From NCBI GenBank assembly GCA_032717465.1, contig CM064683.1, positions 39,955,183 to 40,019,182 on the forward strand: a stretch of DNA of 64,000 nt. The letters run 5' to 3'. Below are positions 35,731-46,780 of the stretch, piece after piece. A program made the translations under genes and the position numbers. Below the pieces are notes generated by a model. The model had not been told where the DNA came from. It searched no databases and saw only the letters and a list, made by a program, of their open reading frames with translations. The DNA is from Coenobita brevimanus (Eukaryota > Arthropoda > Malacostraca > Decapoda > Coenobitidae). The number at the start of each line of letters is the position of its first letter. Within the stretch, counting starts at the first letter, position 1.

Positions 35731-36099
35731 AACTCAAGTCACCTTTGTTAGAATCTTAGGCCGCTCCACCTTAATCCACCCTGGCTCTTACTTCTCTTGT
35801 AGTTTTATCACTGATACAGTGAAGAAAGAAAGGCCACCGAAAGAAAGCTAGAAAGGAGAAATAAAAAGGAAAGGAAAGAGACAAAAGGGAAGAAAAAGAG
35901 AAAGACAGAGAAATAAAGGACAGAACAACAGAAGAAACGATGGCAGAGTAAAATGGAATTTGAGAATGAGGGATGAAAAGCCTGGCAAAGATTATATGAA
36001 TTGCAAATTAAGGGAGAGAGAGGTCAATTTTAATTCAAAGTAACACCTTCCATGCGATGAGATTTTTGACACTTGCCACCCTTGAAGCGAAGTTGGGTG

Positions 36100-36101
<2 letters not shown>
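35731..36101 (-). repeat. Composite repeat unit R1 (partner of L1)
   Basis: The reverse complement of 35735-35825 has gcggcctaagattctaacaa followed by aggtgacttgagttc, almost the same as 16820-16860. 35930-36090 pairs with 16560-16690. Confidence 0.85.

Positions 36102-36169
<68 letters not shown>
36102..36169. repeat. (GT)n microsatellite
   Basis: About 34 GT units at the position matching the CA tract at 16479-16554 in the left arm. Confidence 0.97.
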
Positions 36170-36171
<2 letters not shown>

Positions 36172-36880
36172 AAACAAAATAATTCAAACAATTTTTATTC
36201 GATTTTAGTCAAACGGGTTGATGGGTTGCGGGTCAGCAAATGAAAAATCCAAGTTTTTGAGAATAACAGTTCCAAGGTCAGGATCAGAACGCTGGGTCAA
36301 ACACTTACCTAGCTTAATCAATCTGGATCGTCTGTATCCAGTTCTAAGTAAACTTGGAAGGGTTAAGCAAGAATAAAATGTTTCAGATCTGAGAACAATC
36401 GAAGTTCGAGGACACAGGCCAATGTCAAAGTCCTACATGTGTTTATTGATTGCCAGTAAAATACCCCATACAAACTGTTCAGATAATAACCAATCTTAGT
36501 TGAAGACTGATGGCAATCGAAGGAATAATTCTCTTGTTCTGAGGGGAAATAGTATTGTACAAGGTCAAACTCTCAGGGCAAGGTTAAAGTAAATATTGTC
36601 TCGGATTAAGAGTAAACCTTGTGGAATGACTGAGGATAAGGCATGAATAAAAAGATTCTATTTTGAGCACAAAAAGTCAAAGTTCATGGTCCCAGTGCAA
36701 GGTCAAAGGTCAAGGTTATAAGACAAGGTTAACACATTCAGCACCGATATAACTTTAAGCAAAGTTGATGGATGGGTTAAGGATTAGGAGCAACACTCCC
36801 AGCAAGAGGGGTTAGTCAAAGCCTTCATTAAACCAATTTTTTTACTGCAAGAGGTCTGCACCAAGTTTATTATAATCGTC
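36170..36880 (-). repeat. Outer flank of the large inverted repeat, right copy
   Basis: Partner of 15590-16478 in reverse orientation; shared landmarks are listed there (for example tttgacccagc, tggcaatcaataaacacatg, ttggtttaatgaaggctttg on the minus strand). Confidence 0.85.
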
Positions 36881-36933
36881 TGCAGGCAGAAATAATGACA
36901 CTGAAAATAAGTCACTTGATGGAAGGGTTAAAT

Positions 36934-37025
36934 CAGGGGTGGGTAACATTATTTTACTATATTTTTAACATCATTCTCGGGCCGTACAAAATTATCAACT
37001 TAAAATTAACTGTAGCCCAGAACAT

Positions 37026-37064
<39 letters not shown>

Positions 37065-37408
37065 CCTGACCGAAGTCAGGACGATACAACCACAGCATCT
37101 CTATCAAGTGGCTTAGGCTGTCTGGTAGAGATTGTATGTAGGGTGAGAAGTGCTTGTAAGTGTAATTGTAGTGTTGGAGTGGCTTTGGATGTGTGTGTAG
37201 TCTGTGAACAAAGTGTAATTGGCCCGCGGAAGCCGACTGGGTGCAAGCATACCTTATAGTAAGCGACACTGGTTCAACCACAGCACCGCTTGTGTCCGCC
37301 AATGTAGTACGTGGCCAGGTGAATATTTCCAAAGTTTATTACCCTGGAGGGGCGAGAACCCTGGTTCACCCGTGTACGAAACGCACACTCTACATCTGTA
37401 CCACAGAG

Positions 37409-37461
<53 letters not shown>

Positions 37462-37572
37462 CTATATTTGTTAATGAGTTTATGAAATTGCACTTATGGA
37501 TCGCCTCGCGGGCCTGATCAAATCATCTTGCGGGCCTTATACGGCCCGGAGGCCGGACGTTCCCCACCCCTG
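36934..37572. mobile_element. Non-autonomous hAT-like element with TIRs and 8 bp TSD
   Basis: The left end caggggtgggtaac and right end gttccccacccctg are inverted repeats typical of hAT transposons. The flanking octamers ggttaaat (36926-36933) and ggttaaag (37573-37580) match at 7 of 8, the TSD length of hAT. Subterminal words gggccgtacaa and cgcgggcc..tacggcccg are also shared inverted. No transposase frame is present. The interior holds a 350 bp foreign-looking segment between two (TA)n tracts (37025-37063 and 37413-37460). Confidence 0.88.
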
Positions 37573-37580
37573 GGTTAAAG

Positions 37581-38400
<820 letters not shown>

Positions 38401-38419
38401 TCACTTGAGGGGGCTTCGT

Positions 38420-38612
38420 CATTTTTAGTCTTTTAAACCATTTACAACGCTGAGTGGTTACCATATAACCAACCCATACGTGCTCCCTACGTGTCAACAA
38501 GTGGGTTGGTGGAAGGTTAGTGCCCCTCCCCGTAAAACAGGTAACTCAGAGTCAAGTGGCCACCCCTTACGGGATTATGGCGTCTGGCAATAGATAGATA
38601 GATAGATAGATC
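38420..38612 (+). mobile_element. SINE with LINE-like 3' tail
   Basis: Head ccatttacaacgctgagtgg-ttaccatataacc (also at 28046, and reversed at 47.9 and 50.6 kb). Body gtgggttggtggaaggttag-tgcccctcccc-gtaaaacag, the same as the body of the 5S SINE at 10.1-10.2 kb. Tail gtggccaccccttacgggat-ggcgtctggcaat then (AGAT)n, the same as the RTE-like LINE tail. It therefore shares body and tail with the 5S SINE but has a different head. Confidence 0.8.
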
Positions 38613-38799
38613 CCATAATACATGGTATTTAATGAGATTTATGAATTGTCTGCCTGTCATACTAAGCATTTAAGTGGAAGGAAATTTGTAGCTGCGTGGG
38701 AGACGAGGAAAACATCAAACATTCCCACACACTTTGCCACACAACTGTCGCTTTACACATGCAGGTCCCTGTTTCATTTCCAGCTGCCAACAGACTCGG

Positions 38800-38905
38800 G
38801 TAAAAACACCCTACCAGTGGTCGGCCCGGGTGTCGAACCCGCGACTTCAAGTGTACTGACACAATGATCGCCTTCAGTAATGTAGGCCAGAGTTGTGACA
38901 ACATT
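38800..38905 (-). repeat. tRNA-like (B-box bearing) sequence
   Basis: The minus strand contains cgggttcgacacccgggcc, a good Pol III B box with paired flanks. An A box is not obvious, so this is a fragment of a tRNA-derived SINE or a coincidence. Confidence 0.4.
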
Positions 38906-39874
38906 CTTTACGTCAAAGAAGCTGAATAGGTTGTCCGCTAGTTGACCAGGCGTACCAAGGGTTTGGCTGACACAAAAATTCCATTGCCTTGAATAAAGTT
39001 GCTAGTATCACTGCAATATTTGACAACAGCATTGCTTACGTTGAATCTGCTCATGTCATAGTTGTGTTCAATGATCCTTTTGTTTATAGCCCTAATCATG
39101 TCACCAGTCCATGCAAGGAACACTGTACAACCCAGCCCTCCGTCTATTTACGTGTCTTTTTCACCAGGCTACTTGACGCCACCCACGTCCATATGGCCCA
39201 GTCATGTCAGTCCCCGTTCATTACACCAGGTTTACTCCATTACATTCATTTCAGTCCATTCAAGTCATTTTAGTCTATTCAGTCCACTTCAAGTCATGTA
39301 GGCCACTTCAGGACCATCACACCCATTGCCTCACCGGCCACCACCATCTCTGCCCATTGCTTTCACCCACTTCTGGCCCCTTTGATTGTCACGGGGAGAG
39401 GCAGAGATGCTGGTGGATGATGGGGCAGGGTGGCAGTAGTGGTGGCTGATAAGGCTGTGGCATCAACACTGACATGCTTACGTGGAAATAATAATTTCAT
39501 TAATAAAATGCGTTATGACCCAAGTGGTACAGCATGGTGCTGTGTAAGGTATGTCAGCGGGTGCAGAATAATTAGTGGATTTTACATTTGTTCTAGTTTC
39601 CCATCTCGTTGTGAACCCAGTGGACAGCTGGAGATTTTGTTAAGGTTATGTTGAAGGTGTGGCTGTTGTGATATTGTGGTGCACGTGGTGAGTGTGTGGT
39701 GTTTTGTGGTGCGGTGGTGTGCATTGCAGTGTAAGTTGTATTTATTGTTGGTACTGTAGCAGTGAAGGGTGGTGGCCGAATCACAGTCTGGCTGGGTGTA
39801 CTCGTGTCTCTCAGGGTAGGGAATATTCTGAGGGTTCTTGAAGGATGCTGTTTGGCTGCAGGGTTTGGATGGCT
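38906..39874. other. Unassigned sequence
   Basis: 39200-39310 has a loose run of ttcagtcca-type words. 39640-39770 is GTG-rich. No gene found. Confidence 0.45.
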
Positions 39875-39882
39875 GTGGTGGC

Positions 39883-40448
39883 CAGGGCTGGGGTCAATTC
39901 ATTTTTGTCATTTCAATTCCAGTTCAGAATAAAATTTGACTTAATCAGTTCCAACTCAATTCAGTTCTATCGTAAGAAAAGAAATCTTCAGTTCTGTTCG
40001 TTTCATTATGGTCGATATTTCATTCAGTTAAAATGTTTTCAATTCAAAATCAGTTTTAATCTACCCAGTAACATTAATCTAACGGATACCTCACTTGATA
40101 TATTTTTAAATTTTTTGTGACAGCAAACTGTATAATTTACGGTTTATATGAGTATATTGTAAGTTAATTATTGTGCAATAATGAATTTGGATAATACAGA
40201 AAGAAAAATTATTTTATCAATTCAGTCATCAGTTCATATCAATTCATTGATATTGAGTCCAATTCAGTTCAGTTAATTTTATATTTTTCTCAATTCCAAT
40301 TCAATTCCAATTCACAATTGTATTAATCAATTCCAATTCAATTCCAATTCACAATTGAATTAATCAGTTCCAATTCAATCCCAATTCATAGTTTTATTAA
40401 TCAATTCCAATTCAATTCCAGTTCAATTCATAATTGACCCCAGCCCTG
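39883..40448. mobile_element. Non-autonomous hAT-like element with TIRs and 8 bp TSD
   Basis: Left end cagggctggggtcaattc and right end aattgaccccagccctg form inverted repeats of about 16 bp. Flanking octamers gtggtggc (39875-39882) and gtggtggt (40449-40456) match at 7 of 8. The interior is AT-rich and mostly built from caattccaattcaattcc-type words (strongest at 40290-40430), with no transposase. Confidence 0.9.
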
Positions 40449-40483
40449 GTGGTGGTTGTGTGTTTATGTTTATGAATTATAGT

Positions 40484-41200
40484 GGTCAGAGACCAGTCAC
40501 AGGTCAGCAAGTCCCACCCAGACGGTCAGAGACCAGTCACAGGTCAGCAAGTCCCACCCAGACGGTCAGAGACCAGTCACAGGTCAGCAAGTCCCACCCA
40601 GACGGTCATAGACCAGTCACAGGTCAGCAAGTCCCACCCAGACGGTCATAGACCAGTCACAGGTCAGCAAGTACCACCCAGACGGTCATAGGCCAGTCAC
40701 AGGACAGCAAGTCCCACCCAGACGGTCACAGACCAGTCACAGGTCAGCAAGTCCCACCCAGACGGTCATAGACCAGTCACAGGTCAGAAAGTCCCACCCA
40801 GACGGTCACAGACCAGTCACAGGTCAGCAAGTCCCACCCAGACGGTCACAGACCAGTCACAGGTCCGCAAGACCCACCCAGACGGTCATAGACCAGTCAC
40901 AGGTCAGCAAGTCCCACCCAGACGGTCATAGACCAGTCACAGGTCAGCAAGTCCCACCCAGACGGTTATAGGACAGGTCAGCAAGTCCCATCCAGATGTC
41001 ATAGACCAGTCACAGGTCAGCAAGTCCCACCCAGACGGTCATAGACCAGTCACAGGTCGGCAAGTCCCACCCAGATGGTCATAGACCAGTCACAGGTCAG
41101 CAAGTCCCACCCAGACGGTCATAGACCAGTCACAGGTCAGCAAGTCCCACCCGCACGGCCAGATGGCCAATGACGGGTCAGCAAGTGCCACTCTGGCACC
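40484..41200. repeat. 40 bp minisatellite, about 17 copies
   Basis: Unit: ggtcagagaccagtcacagg followed by tcagcaagtcccacccagac, repeated every 40 bp from 40484. Variants are ggtcata and ggtcaca at the start, one shortened unit near 40964, and a decayed last unit (gatggccaatgacgggtcag). It begins 28 bp after the hAT TSD. Overlapping open frames of 63-69 residues are periodic translations, not genes. Confidence 0.97.
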
Positions 41201-41204
41201 AAAA

Positions 41205-41401
41205 TTTAATACAACGGAAGGTATATTTAAGCGTCTAATTCTGCAACATTTTTATTAATAAATTAGAAACTGTGAGGATTCGAACCAGCGCTGGTAAGTA
41301 CGTGGATACAGCAGCTTACCGACTGAGCTATCCAGCCACCCCAAATTTAATACAACGGAAGCTGTATTTAAGCGTCTAATTCCACAAGATTTTTATTAAT
41401 A
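41205..41401 (-). repeat. tRNA-like sequence between two direct repeats of about 57 bp
   Basis: The minus strand (41342 to 41266) reads ggctggatagctcagtcggt with a consensus A box, then ggttcgaatcc, a perfect B box, 40-odd bases apart as in a tRNA. Acceptor pairing is poor, so it is tRNA-derived rather than a functional tRNA. The flanks aatttaatacaacggaag..tatttaagcgtctaattc..ttttattaata occur on both sides (41209-41262 and 41344-41401), far longer than a usual TSD. Confidence 0.75.
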
Positions 41402-42001
41402 AAGTAAAGCAACTACAAGTCTGCGATCTAGTCCAGCGTCTATTAATTTGTAGTCTCTCACCTCACCCATCATGTCACCGGCCCGGTGTGAATAGAAAAA
41501 ATACCTTCTCAGAATTATATATAAACATTGTTACACTTGCTGTTTACATATTTTTGGTGTAGTATCATGGATATTTACCCAATAAAATGCCAGAGTCTGT
41601 GTGCAGCAAAGTCTACTAAATGAAGGCTACTTGAGAATAAAGGAATGGTTGTTTTGACTCAGAGTGATATGCCCGTGAATGAAAAGACATGAAATGAGGG
41701 AAGAATTTTATTAACTAGGATGCAGTGAGAGAAATGAGAGGGAAGGGGAAAAATGGAAAACACTGGTTAACCTTCGGAACACATGAAAAAAAAAAAGCAG
41801 TATAATCTAACCCTTGCATTGCGTTGCAGGTCATTCCTCGCGCCTTGCCATCACTGAGAAACATGAGAGATGAAAATGTCTCTGTACTTAGTACAGATAA
41901 TAATTGTGAGAATAACTAACAATGTCAAGTAGCTGGAGTGACATTCACAAGAAATACAATGATAAGCCTGACTGCCATATTGTCAAATATTCTAGTCTGT
42001 T
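41402..42001. other. Unassigned sequence
   Basis: No gene or repeat recognised. Confidence 0.45.
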
Positions 42002-42199
42002 CGCCTTTCCTGCCTCCCATTCATTGGTGTAATCATACACCCTTGTATATGACCTAGTGAACTGAGGTGCAAATCGCCTTTCCTGTCTTACACTCTTGTA
42101 TGTGACCTAGTGCACCGAGGTGCATATCGTCTTCCCTGCCTCACATTCATCGGGGTAATCATACACGCTTCTATGTGACCTAGTGGACTGAGGTGCTAA
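42002..42199. repeat. Three-copy tandem repeat (about 72 bp unit)
   Basis: Units begin at 42002, 42073 and 42127 with cgcctttcctg/cgtcttccctg and contain tatgtgacctagtg and gaggtgc. The middle unit lacks about 20 bp (cattcattggtgtaatca). Confidence 0.85.
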
Positions 42200-42689
42200 G
42201 CATCTTAAATTATATGATCGGAAAAAAAAAAAAAAAGAGAGAGAGAGATGAACATATAAAACGAAAAATTAACAAACCATTTGTTCTTTTATAGTTTAAA
42301 TGCAGAACAAAACACTTCCGCAAAAATACATAAATATATTAATAATGCACAAAAACATAACTCAGCAATCGGAAGTAAAACCCCCCTCCCAGAACACTAA
42401 GCTGACCAGACTAGAGTCCTGTACTGCATAGGGCTGGTAAAGGAAGGTGTTCAACGACAACAAAGGACAGGTCAGACACCGACAACGGAACAAAGAGTAA
42501 TGAACATCTGAAGCAGAAAAGAAACCCCGTCAATCCACCCAATATTGCTTGCAAGATTTAATTCTCCATGACTCCAAAACCCACCAGTATTTTGAAAATC
42601 ATTCTCTGTGAAAGAGTGATAATTATTCAGTGAGTAAAAAGGGCAATAAAGAATAAAAGACAAAGCGAAAATGAATTTCGGAAGAAAGT
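42200..42689. other. Unassigned A-rich sequence
   Basis: Poly-A and (ga)n at 42221-42247. No gene seen. Confidence 0.4.
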
Positions 42690-43684
42690 AAAGATTCAAG
42701 ATCGATGTGTCTAAGGTAAATGATAAAAAAATACAGACTGATATACGAAAAGGAGAAATAATAAGGGGGAAAATTCAAAACCAAAGGTAGAAAAGAAGAA
42801 AATAGTAGGAGGACGAATGAAAACAAACAGGTAAAAACAGGATGTGTAAAGGTGTGATGTGGAAGTGTAGACAGGTGTAGTAGTGCCAGGCCGCTCTACT
42901 TATCTCCATATCGCCTCCTGCCTCCCTGGGTGTTTATAATGCTTTAATGCTCTGCCCATTTTAATTTGGCCTAAAACTGCCATCACTCCACCTTGACCTT
43001 CGAGCTATAATAAGTGATAAAGACCACAATACGATGTACTGTTCTGTTCACTTAAACATGGCGAAAAATTGCCACCTTTCAATCTTGGATGCAGAGATAG
43101 AACAAGAGGTTACCACTGAATATCTTGCTATATTCTACACAGTTTAACATAGCCTAAAATTACCACTCCTGTATCTGTAATAAAGTACTTTATAATATGG
43201 TCCTAATAAAAAATGAGTGCTATTGAGTGCTGAGCCAGAACAAGACATTAACACTGGATATTTTGCCATATTCTCGCCAGTTTAACATAACCTAAAATTA
43301 CCAGGTCTCCAACGTCAATGCTGAGCTGTAACTAAGGACTCTATAAAATGGTCCTGCTCATCAACAAGTGCTATTGAAAGGATGCAGAGCCGTAGTAGTC
43401 TTAATCTACCATTCACGTACGGGAAATTCACTGCAAAATGACGAAAACCTTTGCCAAGTTGAGGTGGACGAACTGTAGTTGGTGGCCTAGATCTAATGTA
43501 GCTAATGGTGATGATGATGATGATGATGATCTGTAGGTTATTTCTGATGGTAAAACAATAGGTGAATGGATAATGATGTTGATAATAATGACTGAGTGAA
43601 TATTGATGATGGTTGTGGGTATAATGTTAGTGATGATGATGGAGGTTGGTTTTAATGAGAATGATAAAGGTATGGTTAACAGAC

Positions 43685-43724
<40 letters not shown>

Positions 43725-43730
43725 CTGAAT
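42690..43730 (-). repeat. Segmental duplication, copy 2 (direct partner of 29501-30375)
   Basis: It carries the same landmarks as copy 1, including a reversed composite module at 42860-42960. An extra segment of about 170 bp around 43080-43250 contains a second version of taacata(a/g)cctaaaattacc, i.e. a local internal duplication not present in copy 1. It ends in (gat)n at 43685-43722. Confidence 0.88.
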
Positions 43731-43864
43731 GAATAATAATGCCATTGTGCCAGTTTTGGTGATGGTGATTTTATGGTCTTATCGGGATATTTCTATACGA
43801 CATCTCCGTAAGTACTGTGGACGATCAGTAAAATTTGTTTTAGCGCCATTTACATCACCAGTCT

Positions 43865-43940
43865 GATCCCCATCCCAGCTTGGGATCGAACTCCAGTCAT
43901 ATAGAACATCTCTAACCACTCAACCATCACCTCACTAAAT
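43865..43940 (-). repeat. tRNA-like head of a probable SINE
   Basis: The minus strand reads gatggttgagtggttagaga, a good A box, and ggagttcgatccc, a good B box, about 30 bp apart, with gctgggatgggg beyond. Spacing and boxes fit a tRNA-derived SINE head. The body is not identified. Confidence 0.6.
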
Positions 43941-44329
43941 AGGGCCCTTCTCCTGTGATGTATACAATCGTGTGGCAGGGGAAAAAGGCAAGACCTGTGG
44001 CCATGTCAGTCAGGGTGGCACTGGAGCCTTCCTTGCACCTCCTCCTTAGCGATTTGCCCTGCTCAGTACGCCTTAGCAGTCTTGTCTTATTGACGTAAAC
44101 ATGTTGATAGTAAAACGGTACAAATACTTCGTTGCAGAATGTATTATGCATAATGCAAGAGATACTACTAAGTCTCCAAAATGAATCTTGGGGGGGCGAA
44201 TGCTAGGCGCACCAAAATATGTTGTTGGCTAAGGAACAAGCTACCTAAAAACCAGACTTGAAGAAACATCTCTATCCGTAGCTGAGATATTGGACAAAAT
44301 GCGATTTAATATATGGCAGCTGATATTCT

Positions 44330-44442
44330 GTCGTCTTTGATCAAATCCTCACCAGAAGTTAATCACTTTTGCTCATCCACATAATTGCTATTACTGAACG
44401 TTTGGTGAAAAATTGTCCACAACTTTTCAATATATTCTGGTA

Positions 44443-44487
<45 letters not shown>

Positions 44488-44525
44488 GAGAAAAACTATA
44501 TCGTCTCGCGTTGCAGCAAACGGAC
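44330..44525 (+). repeat. Microsatellite-bearing dispersed repeat, copy 2
   Basis: Left part tctttgatcaaatcctcacc-agaagttaatca-cgtttggtgaaaa, then (AC)21 at 44444-44486, then gagaaaaactat-tcgtctcgcgttgcagc. It has the same structure as the copy at 44610-44835. Confidence 0.82.
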
Positions 44526-44609
44526 AAAAAGAAGTGAAACGAGATGATTGAATAGCGTAGTTTTTTACATACTGTCAGTCCACATTTAAATATATATATG
44601 GAGGCAGGC

Positions 44610-44727
44610 ATTCGCTTATCTTTGATCAAATCCTCACAAAAACTTAATCATTTCTGCCTATCGACATACTTGATAGTTCCTAAAGATTTGGTGAAAATTA
44701 GTCAACTATTTTTAAAGATATTTTCAG

Positions 44728-44772
<45 letters not shown>

Positions 44773-44835
44773 GCGAACGCGCGTGTGCATTGACGAAAAC
44801 TATTTCGCCTCGCCTTGCTAAGGCAGACGATAATA
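44610..44835 (+). repeat. Microsatellite-bearing dispersed repeat, copy 3
   Basis: Left part tctttgatcaaatcctcaca-aaaacttaatca-gatttggtgaaaa, then (AC)20 at 44729-44769, then gacgaaaactatttcgcctc-gccttgctaaggcagacgat. The (AC)n sits at the same position as in the other copies although the flanks differ at many sites. Confidence 0.82.
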
Positions 44836-46150
44836 AATCTTATCAGAAGTCATCGCTGCCATAATCTTGCAATTTACACAAAAAATCGACATTGTCGCAT
44901 AAATGCCGTACCAAGTCTATACTTGACTGATAAAGATTCTTAACCCCTTTTAGTTTAGTTGCTGTCGAGATTTAGTCTAACTGGAAATTTAATTTGACTA
45001 GTAACCAAGGACACTCATTGCTATCTGATATCTATGGCTCATTGAAATCCATGCAACTACGGGTATGAATCTGGGTTGTGGGCGTGGCCTAGTTCCGCCA
45101 GACGAAAACAAACTGTCTGTAGTCTTAAGCACACTGATCAAAGTAACTTGTTTGAACGTTTTTGCCTATACTATAAATTCATTTGCCTTATCAGTGAGGA
45201 CGATGTGGCCACCTTGTTATTGCAACTTGAGGGTTAAAAAAAATCTGTATTAACAAATCCTCTAATACATTAACCTTATATCACAGTTCGCGCGTAACTA
45301 CAGTCTGATGCCGGTTATAGTAAAGAAAAAAAATGTGAATTCATGTTTTATCAAACTATGTAGATGTACGGGAGGAATGCACTCAAAATATAACTATAAT
45401 ATAGCTAAAAAAAAAAGTGTCATGACAAAAAAAAAATGTGGAATATTGCTGAAACCTTGCTGAAACCAGTACAATATAGCCATAGTTCTTGTTGATAAGC
45501 GATAAAGTTTGTCATGAAATGGATTTAATATCCAGCGGGAAAAGTTTACATTTATACCCATAGAAGCTGGGCACTGGCATGATGTCATCAGATGAAGGCA
45601 TCCTGTACGTCCAGTCGCAAATACATCAAAGGTCAAATCTTTCCTGAAACAAGGATTTTCCTCAGCAAAGCCAAGCAAACATTTTCATGCCTTGTTCTTC
45701 CAACACAAACAAAGCTACATTATGAGAGGGGTAGGAAGCCAGAAGTAATGGACCCAGGGTGAACTGGGATCGTCCACGTATTTCTGCTTTATTTATCAGA
45801 TCCGGTGGTGAGCCTGCTGGTATCGCTGCTATATTTTCCACAGTCAAAGTAATATTTTTCGACTGTGATATTTTCCAACACTACTGTGTAATTTTTATTA
45901 ATTTTTCTATACACTTACGTTGTCTGGTTCGTGTCCAAGATGAGATCGGATGATTTTCTGTCATATAAAACGCTACCAGAAGCATAGGCTACCACTGACC
46001 GTTCAGGCCTCGGGCCTCTACCATCAAAAAGGATAATATGGAACTGGTTATCACATTTTATGGTAATGCATACGGAAAAGACTCCACTCTCTCCTACTTT
46101 ATCTATCATCCATCTTGCTGACACCGAGTATTGTAAATTTAACTTCGCTG
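44836..46150. other. Unassigned sequence
   Basis: Balanced composition with no convincing open frame, RNA gene or repeat. The longest frames (94-98 residues) have no domain motif. Confidence 0.45.
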
Positions 46151-46285
46151 TCTTGCTCTCTCTCTCTCTCTCTCTCTCTTTCTCTACTCCCCTCCTCTCC
46201 AGCCAACTCAATTAAATTCAGATTCTGATGCTGACCTCTTCATCGACGGAAGGAAAAACGTAGCAGTTAAATAGGGTGAGGGTCG

Positions 46286-46287
<2 letters not shown>

Positions 46288-46374
<87 letters not shown>

Positions 46375-46406
46375 TGTGTGTACAGCAAGGATGAAAGTCT
46401 CTCTCA

Positions 46407-46440
<34 letters not shown>

Positions 46441-46447
46441 GTCTTTG

Positions 46448-46497
<50 letters not shown>
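46288..46497. repeat. Compound microsatellite (TG)n-(GTCT)n-(CT)n-(CA)n
   Basis: (TG)46 at 46288-46381, (GTCT)n at 46407-46438, then a short CT run and (CA)18 at 46461-46497. It abuts the tRNA-derived SINE. A shorter (CT)n is at 46156-46187. Confidence 0.96.
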
Positions 46498-46499
<2 letters not shown>

Positions 46500-46780
46500 C
46501 GCTCGCTGGTGCAGTGGTAACGTTCCCGCTTGCCAACTGGTGGACGGGAGTTCGCGCCTCGCTCAGGTTACGAAAAGTTTCACTGACGAAGTGGGTGGTT
46601 ACTGTCCCCCTCGAGCAAGGGGACGGGTGTGTGCGTGTGTGAAGGTCACAGCCTTTCCCTTAGATCGGACTATATGAGCTCTCAGCTCCCTTCCGGGAGG
46701 GTAAAAAGCTGACGATCACGACCATCAAGTGATCCTGACCGACCCGGTGAATTACACACACACACACACACACACACACG
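46498..46780 (+). mobile_element. tRNA-derived SINE between CA tracts
   Basis: Head gctggtgcagtggtaacg (A box tggtgcagtgg) and gggagttcgcgcctc (B box-like) 30 bp on, in a layout close to tRNA-Gly. Then about 190 bp of body (gtccccctcgagcaagggga, ggactatatgagctctcagc, ttccgggagggtaaaaagct) and a (CA)13 end at 46755-46779. The CA tract on the left side means the true 5' boundary cannot be fixed. Confidence 0.75.

Noticed and set aside
36121..36169. Telomere-like repeats
   Set aside because: I looked for TTAGG/TTAGGG-type arrays across the window and found none; the tracts are dinucleotide microsatellites.
40460..40691. Periodic frames with SQVSKSHPD-like repeats
   Set aside because: They are translations of the 40 bp minisatellite; the frame changes from unit to unit.
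40484..41200. CRISPR-like repeat-spacer structure
   Set aside because: The whole 40 bp unit is conserved; no unique spacers.
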